Source: an uncultured Phycisphaerales bacterium
GTDB taxonomy: Bacteria; Planctomycetota; Phycisphaerae; Sedimentisphaerales; Anaerobacaceae
Direction of reading: 5' to 3'
Assembly (NCBI GenBank): GCA_937927975.1
Contig: CALEZT010000259.1
Span: 1-64,000 of the forward strand
Length of the DNA: 64,000 nucleotides
This document shows, piece after piece, positions 8,168 through 15,131 of the stretch. Under the pieces are notes generated by a model. That model worked only from the letters and a program-made list of their open reading frames with translations. It had not been told where the DNA came from and searched no databases. The position numbers were made by a program, and so were the translations under genes. Position 1 is the stretch's first letter; each line of letters opens with the position of its first letter.

Positions 8168-9675
8168 CGACGACGCTGCCGCAAATCCACAATGGCCAGG
8201 CCATCCCCTGGAAGAACGTTCCCGAACTGTCTGTGACCGAGTTCCGTTCCGCGGTGATCGAGCGGGTCCACAAGGGCAGGCGGATCTCCTCGCTCTTCGG
8301 GATTCCCGACGGCGATCAGATCGTCCTGGTGGCTGTGCTGACGAACGATCAGCAGGCGACGATGTCGGTGTGCCGAACGCGGGTTCGCGACGCGTATCCG
8401 GCGCTGACGCCGGAGGTCCCGCAGGCCCACTGGTTCGAGCGGGAGATCGCGGAGCAATGGGGGGGCGTGCCCCAGGGGCATCCCTGGCTCAAGCCTATCC
8501 GCTTCCATCCGTCCTATACAGGTCGTGACGTCTGGGGCCGCGATCGATCGCAGATCGAGCCTTGCGTGACCGATTACTTCCGCGTGGAGGGCCAGGAGGT
8601 CCATGAGGTCGCGGTCGGCCCGGTCCACGCCGGGATCATCGAGCCGGGCCACTTCCGGTTCCAGTGCCACGGCGAAAACGTGTTCCACCTGGAGATCGAG
8701 CTGGGTTATCAGCATCGCGGCGTCGAGCGGGCCCTCGTCGGCGGCCCGAACGCCCGCACCGCCCACCTCATGGAGACCCTCGCAGGCGACACGACCATCG
8801 GACACGCCACCGCCTACGCCTCCGTCATGGAAGGACTCGGCGGAACAACCGCCCCGGCGAGAGCCCATTCGGTCCGCGCCATCGCCCTGGAACTGGAACG
8901 GCTGGCCAACCACACGGGCGATCTCGGCGCGCTGGCCAACGACGTGGGCTTCCTGCCGACCGCGTCGTATTGCGGCCGACTCCGCGGCGATTACCTCAAC
9001 ATGACTGCCGTGCTGTGCGGCAACCGCTTCGGACGCAATCTCGTCCGGCCCGGCGGTGTCCGAATCGATATGACCGCCCAGGTGATCGAAGAACTCCTGG
9101 ATCGCCTGCGACGGACGTTCGACGACACCCGCAACGCGGTGAATCTGCTCTGGGAGACACCCTCGGTAATGTCGCGGTTCGACGGCGCCGGCTGCGTTCC
9201 CGGTCAGGACGCGATCCGGCTCGGCCTGGTCGGCCCGGCTGGGCGTGCCAGCGGGGTCAATCTCGACGTGCGAAGCGATCTGCCCTGGGGCAGCTACCAG
9301 TCGCACCCGCTGCCCTCGATGACCTGGAACACAGGCGACGTCGCCGCGAGGGCCTACGTGCGGTGGTTCGAGATCGAGAAGTCCGTCGAGTTCATCACGG
9401 ACGAGGCACGCTCGTTGCCGGTCGGCCCCATCGAGGAGAAGCCCGCGGGTCCCGCGAGCGAGCATCTGGCGGTCGCCCTCGTCGAGGGCTGGCGAGGCGA
9501 GATCTGCCATACCGCGGTGACCGACGCCCAGGGCAGGCTGCGGCGCTACAAGATCGTCGACCCGTCTTTCCACAACTGGTTCGGACTGGCGATGGCCCTA
9601 CGCAACCAGCAGATCTCCGACTTCCCGCTGTGCAACAAGAGTTTCAATCTGTCCTATTGCGGACATGATCTATAA
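8164..9675 (+). CDS. hyfG: Ehr-type large subunit (HyfG/NuoCD-like) lacking NiFe ligands
   Basis: A 503-residue protein with a NuoC-like N-terminal part (about 1-150) and a NuoD/hydrogenase large-subunit part (about 150-503). In true group 4 hydrogenases the NiFe site is held by two CxxC motifs. Here the first position reads LMETLAGDTTIGH (about 202-214) and the second reads DPSFHNW (about 466-472), so all four ligand cysteines are absent. The rest of the fold is well conserved (GYQHRGVER, NHTGDLGALANDVGF, the C-terminal NLSYCGHDL). This matches the Ehr (energy-converting hydrogenase-related) class, whose catalytic substrate is unknown. The start overlaps the HyfF stop. Confidence 0.9.
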   Translation: MTTTLPQIHNGQAIPWKNVPELSVTEFRSAVIERVHKGRRISSLFGIPDGDQIVLVAVLTNDQQATMSVCRTRVRDAYPALTPEVPQAHWFEREIAEQWGGVPQGHPWLKPIRFHPSYTGRDVWGRDRSQIEPCVTDYFRVEGQEVHEVAVGPVHAGIIEPGHFRFQCHGENVFHLEIELGYQHRGVERALVGGPNARTAHLMETLAGDTTIGHATAYASVMEGLGGTTAPARAHSVRAIALELERLANHTGDLGALANDVGFLPTASYCGRLRGDYLNMTAVLCGNRFGRNLVRPGGVRIDMTAQVIEELLDRLRRTFDDTRNAVNLLWETPSVMSRFDGAGCVPGQDAIRLGLVGPAGRASGVNLDVRSDLPWGSYQSHPLPSMTWNTGDVAARAYVRWFEIEKSVEFITDEARSLPVGPIEEKPAGPASEHLAVALVEGWRGEICHTAVTDAQGRLRRYKIVDPSFHNWFGLAMALRNQQISDFPLCNKSFNLSYCGHDL

Positions 9676-9676
9676 G

Positions 9677-9840
9677 GCAAACTCGAAATCCGAATTCCGA
9701 AATTCGAAACAAGCACAAATGACCCAAACACGAAATCCAAAACAGATCCTCCGACCCGCGGCAGCGTTTCGATCATTTGAGTTTCGAACATTTGGATTTG
9801 TTTCGGATTTCGAGATTCGGATTTCAAATTCTTGGTCTTC
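9677..9840. repeat. AATCCGAA-word palindromic element, copy 1
   Basis: About 160 bases made of variants of CGAAATCCGAA and AAATTCGAAAC on the left and the reverse complements TTTCGGATTTCGAG and ATTCGGATTTC on the right, around a GC-rich centre near CCGACCCGCGGCAGCG. It separates the large-subunit and ferredoxin-subunit genes of an otherwise overlapping operon. A second copy with the same order of words is at 41549-41703. Confidence 0.85.
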
Positions 9841-9855
9841 TTCGAGGTTCTGGTC

Positions 9856-10614
9856 ATGCTGAGAATCCTGCAGGCTCGATGGAAGCAAGGGTTTCGGACG
9901 GTGGGTTTCCCCGACAAGCCGCCGACCCTTCCCAAGATGTACAGGGGCCGGCCCGTCTGCGATGCGACCAGGTGCCAGGCCGGCTGCAAGGAATGCGTCG
10001 ACGCCTGTCCGACCGGCGCGATCCGTCGAAAGGCCAGCGGCGTGAGCATCGACCTGGGCAAGTGCCTGTTCTGCACCGACTGCACCGACGCTTGTCCGGC
10101 CAAGGCCATCGAGTTCACAAATGAATACCGCATGGCGACCCGTGAACGAAGCGACCTCGTCGCGGATGACCGCGCGTATGCGGTGGCCAAGGCCCTGGAC
10201 GGCGAGGCGAGAAGGCTCTTCGGCCGCTCCCTCAAACTTCGCCAGGTCAGCGCGGGCGGCTGCAACGCCTGCGAAGCCGACACCAACGTGCTGGGCACCA
10301 TCGTCTTCGACCTCGGCCGATTCGGAATCCAGTTCGTGGCCTCGCCGCGCCACGCCGACGGCCTGCTGATCACCGGTCCGGTCCCCCAGAACATGGAGTT
10401 GGCCCTCAAGAAGACCTACGAAGCCGTCGCGTCACCCAAGCTGGTCATCGCGGTCGGCGCGTGCGCCGTCTCCGGCGGCGTGTTCGCCGGCAATCCCGAG
10501 GCGGGAAAAGGAGCTGGCGAAGTGGTTTCAATCGATCTCTACATCCCCGGCTGCCCGCCGCACCCCATCACGATCCTCGACGGCATGCTGCGCCTTCTCG
10601 GGCAGATCGAGTGA
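9856..10614 (+). CDS. fused ferredoxin (HyfH-like) and small subunit (HyfI/NuoB-like) of the Ehr complex
   Basis: A 252-residue fusion. The N-terminal half is a two-cluster ferredoxin domain: CQAGCKECVDACP near residues 40-52 and CLFCTDCTDACP near 72-83. From about residue 120 it is a NuoB/HyfI-type subunit whose proximal [4Fe-4S] ligands are all present: GGCNACEAD (near 134), GACAVSGG (near 200) and GCPPHP (near 231). Electrons could therefore pass from a ferredoxin-like donor to the large subunit. HyfH and HyfI are usually separate genes. The start at ATG 9856 is chosen because the upstream in-frame TTG lies within the repeat; GAGG is 8 bases upstream of the ATG. Confidence 0.9.
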   Translation: MLRILQARWKQGFRTVGFPDKPPTLPKMYRGRPVCDATRCQAGCKECVDACPTGAIRRKASGVSIDLGKCLFCTDCTDACPAKAIEFTNEYRMATRERSDLVADDRAYAVAKALDGEARRLFGRSLKLRQVSAGGCNACEADTNVLGTIVFDLGRFGIQFVASPRHADGLLITGPVPQNMELALKKTYEAVASPKLVIAVGACAVSGGVFAGNPEAGKGAGEVVSIDLYIPGCPPHPITILDGMLRLLGQIE

Positions 10615-10621
10615 CCGGCTA

Positions 10622-11686
10622 TCACCAGCAGTGGACCCTGCCATGGAGCGGTCGCCCTCGACCGAGGGCCTGATCGGCGGCTTCTCTCTCCAGACCCAGC
10701 AGATGGATGCCGCGATCGATCGTGTTGCGGAAAATCGCCTCCATGTCGTTGAGCGATGGCTGCGTCGTGTTGACCGCGTAGAGGTCGGTCAGAGACGCGA
10801 CCTTCTCGATGAAATGATCGCCCCGTCCGCAGAAGTGGATCGCCCCGCCGCCCAGTTCATTGAGCAGTCGCTGGTCATACGGTCGAACGAACTCGTCGTA
10901 CATGGCGGGCGAAAGATTCGTCGCGGCGTCGTCGCGCACCATGATCCGGCCCCGATGGAGCATCGACCAGTGAACGGCATAGGAGCGTCGCGAGGGCATC
11001 CTGCCCTCGCCACGAACGCCCCCCTCCCATCGTCTCATGAAGCGGATGTATGTCTCGACGATCAGCGACAGGAAGTCCTTGATCAGGTCCGGCTTGTCGT
11101 AAAAATCCATGTAGAGCGAGCCGCCCCAGAGCATCTCGCAGACGTTCATCGGGCCTTGCAGATCCGGATGGTAGATGTGTACGTGTTGCGAGAGACTGGG
11201 GTACTCCTGAAAGAGCCGCATGAAGTGTTCGCCCATTCGAAAGACGAGCCCGCCCTGGCCAGTCTCCAGGTCCGGCACGCCGCGATCGAGCAAGCGCTTG
11301 ACCGCGTCGACTCCGCCCTCCAGCGGCCGACAGGCAGGCAACGTGTCGATCTCCCGGTCCATCAGGAAGACCTCGGCGCCGAACAACGAAGGGAGAATTG
11401 CGGTGCCGTAGTTGCATCGCACAGCCAGCAGAGCCCCGCTGCCCTCGGCCAGCGATTTCGAGCACATCTCCAACTGCTGGACGACCATCGCCTGCGGGTC
11501 TTCGAGAGCGTCGTTGACGAGAACGTGCGGCCACTCGACTTCGGGCGGTGAGGGCCTGGGCCGCTTCGGGGAGAAGACCCCGTCGGTGAACCGGCCGTCG
11601 GCGAACGCCTTCCATTGCCCGAGCAGTTGCTCTTCGACCTGCGGATCGATGCGTCGCTCCAGGTCCTTCAGAAGCGATCCGATCAT
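10622..11686 (-). CDS. uroporphyrinogen decarboxylase-family protein (not HemE-like in context)
   Basis: A 354-residue UroD-fold protein. His284 and Cys286 in HFCGRGDH correspond to the HxC zinc-binding pair of the corrinoid methyltransferase branch (MtaA/MtbA-like) rather than to a HemE active site. Charged segments such as VRDDAATNLSP and VRPYDQRLL are typical of the broad family. Residues about 222-235 (GGVRGEGRMPSRRS) look like an extra loop; they are encoded across a perfect 21-base palindrome (listed separately). The ATG has AGGAAA upstream. A longer frame exists but overlaps the TraB gene and is rejected. Substrate unknown. Confidence 0.8.
   Translation of the reverse strand: MIGSLLKDLERRIDPQVEEQLLGQWKAFADGRFTDGVFSPKRPRPSPPEVEWPHVLVNDALEDPQAMVVQQLEMCSKSLAEGSGALLAVRCNYGTAILPSLFGAEVFLMDREIDTLPACRPLEGGVDAVKRLLDRGVPDLETGQGGLVFRMGEHFMRLFQEYPSLSQHVHIYHPDLQGPMNVCEMLWGGSLYMDFYDKPDLIKDFLSLIVETYIRFMRRWEGGVRGEGRMPSRRSYAVHWSMLHRGRIMVRDDAATNLSPAMYDEFVRPYDQRLLNELGGGAIHFCGRGDHFIEKVASLTDLYAVNTTQPSLNDMEAIFRNTIDRGIHLLGLEREAADQALGRGRPLHGRVHCW
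10990..11010. repeat. 21-bp palindrome inside the UroD-family gene
   Basis: GCGAGGGCA and TGCCCTCGC form perfect 9-base arms around TCC. It lies in frame within the coding region and encodes part of the arginine-rich loop EGRMPSRR. The sequence looks like an inserted palindromic element rather than conserved protein. Confidence 0.75.
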
Positions 11687-11697
11687 TCGGTTTCCTT

Positions 11698-12882
11698 TCA
11701 GACCGAGCGGGCCGCGATCCACGCGCCGGCGACCCAGACGCCGACCATCGCGCCCACGTTGGCCAGGGCCACAACCAACAAGATCCGAGTCACAGGATTG
11801 AACCAGAAGCCTCTCATGGTGGCGATGGCCGTGGGCAGTTCCTCCAGGTCGTTGACGGTGGGCTTCTTGATCGCGACCTGGACGATGCCCGCGATCCAGC
11901 CGGCGGCCAGAAGCGGATGCAGCGTCGTGATCGGCGCCGCCAGAAACGCCGACAGGATCGTCAGCGGGTGAGCCAGAGCCATTGCCGCTCCGACCGCGGC
12001 CAGAGTGCCGGTGACAAGGACCCAGATGTAGATGTTCTGGAAACCGTGGGTGGTGCCTTGGCCGAAACCCCGGATGATCAGGAGCAGGATCAGCAGCGGG
12101 ATACCCCATCCGAAGACCGTGGGCCAGATCGACTTGGGCGGCAACTGCATCAGCTCTTCCAGCGAATGTTCCTGCTGGATCTGACTCTTGATGCCGTCCA
12201 CATGCCCGGCCCCGACGACCGCGACGACCGTCTTGCCCGGCGCGGTGTGGATCTTCTCGGCCAGGTATGTGTCCCGCTCGTCGATCAGGCGTCTCTTGAT
12301 CTCCGGATACTGTCCTGCGAACTCGGCCATCACCGCCTCGAGCTGGTCCTGCTTCTTGAGCTGCTCGATCATGGCCGCGTCGATCTCCTCGTGGACGAAG
12401 AGACCGGTCATCACCTGCGTGGCCAGCTTCAGCTTGCTCCAGAGGCCCAGATAGCCCCAGACGCGTTTGAGCGTGATCTCGATGTCGCGGTCGGCCAGGA
12501 CGAGCTGCGCCCCGGTCGATTCCGCCATTCGGATGCCCTCGATCATCTCGGCCCCCGGCTGCACGCCCAGCTTCTCCCCGAGCCGGCGGTAGAACGAACT
12601 CATGATGAGCTGCGCCAGCAGAAACACCGCCTTCTTCTGGCGGACGACCTTGACAACGTCCATCTTGCGCCAGTTGTCCGACTGGGTCATCGCCTGATGG
12701 CGGGCCTTGCACAGCTCGACGCAGATGGCGTCCGGCCGGACCTGCTCGACCGTCGTGCGAACATCCTCTACACTGTCTTGGGAAATGTGAGCGGTGCCGA
12801 CCAGGTACACGTCTTTGTCGCCGACCCGCACGTGCGTGACGCGTTCGGGCAGTTGAATCGATTGCTGTGTCGTTTCTTCCAT
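11698..12882 (-). CDS. TraB/PrgY-family membrane protein
   Basis: A 394-residue protein of the TraB family, whose bacterial member PrgY modulates peptide-pheromone signalling and whose fold is related to Tiki/EreA-type proteases. The N-terminal soluble domain shows GTAHISQDSVEDV (near 29-41) and VVGAGHVDGI (near 222-231), the two GxxH-type motifs of the family. Residues 250-394 hold about four hydrophobic helices, as in PrgY and archaeal homologues. It lies 11 bases upstream of the UroD-family gene in the same direction. The start is the ATG giving the usual length. Confidence 0.88.
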   Translation of the reverse strand: MEETTQQSIQLPERVTHVRVGDKDVYLVGTAHISQDSVEDVRTTVEQVRPDAICVELCKARHQAMTQSDNWRKMDVVKVVRQKKAVFLLAQLIMSSFYRRLGEKLGVQPGAEMIEGIRMAESTGAQLVLADRDIEITLKRVWGYLGLWSKLKLATQVMTGLFVHEEIDAAMIEQLKKQDQLEAVMAEFAGQYPEIKRRLIDERDTYLAEKIHTAPGKTVVAVVGAGHVDGIKSQIQQEHSLEELMQLPPKSIWPTVFGWGIPLLILLLIIRGFGQGTTHGFQNIYIWVLVTGTLAAVGAAMALAHPLTILSAFLAAPITTLHPLLAAGWIAGIVQVAIKKPTVNDLEELPTAIATMRGFWFNPVTRILLVVALANVGAMVGVWVAGAWIAARSV

Positions 12883-12929
12883 GGTTCCTGCCTGGACCTG
12901 TGAGTTTCAGCCTGTCTTATCGACGGATC

Positions 12930-12938
12930 ATTATAGCA
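12930..12938 (-). promoter_or_regulatory. extended -10 promoter element for the TraB gene
   Basis: On the minus strand the sequence reads TGCTATAAT, an extended -10 box with a perfect TATAAT, about 50 bases upstream of the TraB start. No good -35 box is seen, which fits an extended -10 promoter. Confidence 0.45.
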
Positions 12939-13103
12939 GGTCGAGAGAATCCCGCCACAGTCGGGATATCGGGCGATTCGATGGCCTGTCCCGCTGGGCG
13001 AGCCGCGATATGGGACGTTCCCCCCCAACCATGGAAATGGAAATGGCTCTGCAGAATCCAAGAAACCGACGCGCAACCCATCAAGGTCACAGACGGATCA
13101 ACT

Positions 13104-15125
13104 CTACCGCACCCCGATCGGAGCCAGAGCCTCGTAGCCTTCGCCGGGCTGGGAAATCAGACGGAATGCGAGCACAGGCTTGGCCTCAATGCCGAAGTCG
13201 CCTCGCAAGACGACCCAGGTGTCGGAGGACTTGTCGGCCTGTCTTTCCGGCATGAGGAAACGGCAGTCGAGTCGCTGTCGGCCCATGGGCTCCATCGCGA
13301 CGTCCCACGCACTCGGCGTCAGTCGCCAGCCGCTCGGTGCGTGCTCGACCACGACCCGTCCGCGAACGGCCGATTCGGAGAAGTTGTACGCGTACAGGGG
13401 CAAATTGATTTCCGTATCGGGCGGGACCTTGTGCTCGATGTCCGAGGCCCACGGAATCTGGTCGATGTTCACGCTCGTGGATCGCGGCATGTGCAACTGG
13501 AGGACGATCGAGTTGGGCTTGCCCGATCCCCACGCGGACCGCTGAGGCGCAACCAGGGGCAGGCATCCCGCGTCGCCCTCGCGGAGCAACACGAAGACAG
13601 GCGTCGATCGCAGTTGTCCCGGCGCCTCGGCGTTCAACGAACGACCCAGATAATCGTACACGCCTTCAACCGCCAACTCCTTCGGCAAGGTCCAGTCGAT
13701 GGCGGTCTTTCCCCGCTGGTCCCAGTCGCCGGGCTTCTCGGCCCAGGCCACCAGGACGTCGCAGGCCTTGCCGTCGGGCTTGGCTCGGAACGCGTAGATG
13801 TGCGCATCGGGCTTTCCGTCAAGATTCCAGCGACCCAGGCACTTCGCGCCGGCCAGGAAACGGCCGACCGCTGCCAGAGCCACGTAGCTCGGTCGGGGCG
13901 TCTCATCCAGACGGAGCAGGCCGAACTGGATCTTGCCTCCTTCGCAGTAGTGGCCCAGAATGAAATGGAAGTGCCGGTCGGCGCCGGCGAACAGGCTGCT
14001 GGCATAAGACTGCGCCATGAACTCGGCCTTGCGGATCTCCCCCTCGCGGGACAGGTCGCACCATGGCTCCGGCGTCGCATACACGATGCCCCGGTCGCTC
14101 TCGGTGACCCAGATGGGCCGCCCGCAGGCCGCCTCGTGCACCGGTTTCCAGAGCCGCTCGTAGGAGTCGGGCCAATCGTACGTGTGGGTGTTGTACGTGT
14201 CGAAGTACGGCCAGGTCTCGTTCTGCAACACCAGGCTCGTGTGCAGGCGAGTCGGCACAGCGGTTGAGACGTTCCAGCAGACCAGGACGTTCGGATCGCC
14301 TGCCTTGAAACCGAGATACGCGGCCTTCTGATACGAGCACATCTCGTCGGTGGTGTGCCCGCCGAAGGTGGCGACGTTGCCCTCGTTCCAGGGCTCCCAG
14401 GCGTGAACCGTCCCGCGGAACCGCACGGCCATCGCCTTGCAGAATCGGTACACGTCGCGCAGATCGCCTGCATAGCGTCCCGTCGTGTCCCCCTCGGCCA
14501 CCGCCCATTTCGGCGTGTCGTGGAAGACCTGGAGCACCTTGAGTCCCCGCGCGGTCTGGATTCGGGCGGAGGTGTCGTAGGTCGTCTCGGGACCCGCAAA
14601 ATCCTGGGGCCCATTCGGCTGCATGTCCCGCCATCGCAGGCGGTCGCGCACCCAGTGGGTCCCCGCCAGCGAGGCCAGGAGGGCCAGGCGGTCCTGCTTG
14701 TCGCGATCGTCCCTCGCAAACCAAGCAGCCGCGGAATCGAGACAGATCGGGGAATCCTCGGAAATCGGCGACGCCGGCCTGGTCAGCACCGCGGCGGTCG
14801 TCCAGGCGAGGGGCTCGCCGTTTGGACCGAGGAACTCAACTCGATACCAGCCAATCCCCAACGCGCCCAGTTTGAGCGAGGATGCGGATGCGGTCAGCGT
14901 TCCCGACCGCACCAAGTCCGCGCGATCGTCCACAACTCGCCACTGCGTGGCGGTCGACGCCGCTTCAGCAGGGATGGCGACCTTGACCCCCTGTCCCTCC
15001 AGGAACACCCCGGCGAGTTCCCTCTCCGCCGCCGGGACGGTTCGCTCGACGGCAAATGCCCCGCCTGCAATCAGAACCATCGCACCGAGCAGCAGACCAC
15101 GCACACCATGTCTTCTCACAAACAC
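13104..15125 (-). CDS. secreted clan GH-A glycoside hydrolase-like protein
   Basis: A 673-residue protein with an N-terminal signal peptide (RGLLLGAMVLIAGGAFA, cleavage near residue 25). A beta domain (about 30-118) is followed by a TIM barrel (about 125-450). Glu248 in WEPWNEGN fits the acid/base residue after Asn, and Glu342 in WVTESDRG fits the nucleophile of clan GH-A enzymes. The last 130 residues (about 540-673) form a beta-rich domain. The GH family (GH39- or GH5-like) cannot be fixed by eye, and the substrate is unknown; an exported polysaccharidase is the inference. It begins 6 bases after the CsgG/TPR gene, so both are probably one transcription unit. Confidence 0.82.
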   Translation of the reverse strand: MFVRRHGVRGLLLGAMVLIAGGAFAVERTVPAAERELAGVFLEGQGVKVAIPAEAASTATQWRVVDDRADLVRSGTLTASASSLKLGALGIGWYRVEFLGPNGEPLAWTTAAVLTRPASPISEDSPICLDSAAAWFARDDRDKQDRLALLASLAGTHWVRDRLRWRDMQPNGPQDFAGPETTYDTSARIQTARGLKVLQVFHDTPKWAVAEGDTTGRYAGDLRDVYRFCKAMAVRFRGTVHAWEPWNEGNVATFGGHTTDEMCSYQKAAYLGFKAGDPNVLVCWNVSTAVPTRLHTSLVLQNETWPYFDTYNTHTYDWPDSYERLWKPVHEAACGRPIWVTESDRGIVYATPEPWCDLSREGEIRKAEFMAQSYASSLFAGADRHFHFILGHYCEGGKIQFGLLRLDETPRPSYVALAAVGRFLAGAKCLGRWNLDGKPDAHIYAFRAKPDGKACDVLVAWAEKPGDWDQRGKTAIDWTLPKELAVEGVYDYLGRSLNAEAPGQLRSTPVFVLLREGDAGCLPLVAPQRSAWGSGKPNSIVLQLHMPRSTSVNIDQIPWASDIEHKVPPDTEINLPLYAYNFSESAVRGRVVVEHAPSGWRLTPSAWDVAMEPMGRQRLDCRFLMPERQADKSSDTWVVLRGDFGIEAKPVLAFRLISQPGEGYEALAPIGVR

Positions 15126-15131
15126 CTCGCT

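Noticed and set aside
8164..9675. Calling the large subunit a working NiFe hydrogenase
   Set aside because: All four metal-ligating cysteines are missing.
10622..12712. One long minus-strand open frame of 696 codons covering the UroD and TraB genes
   Set aside because: Only the part after 11686 has family-like protein sequence and a ribosome-binding site; the rest overlaps the clear TraB gene in another frame.
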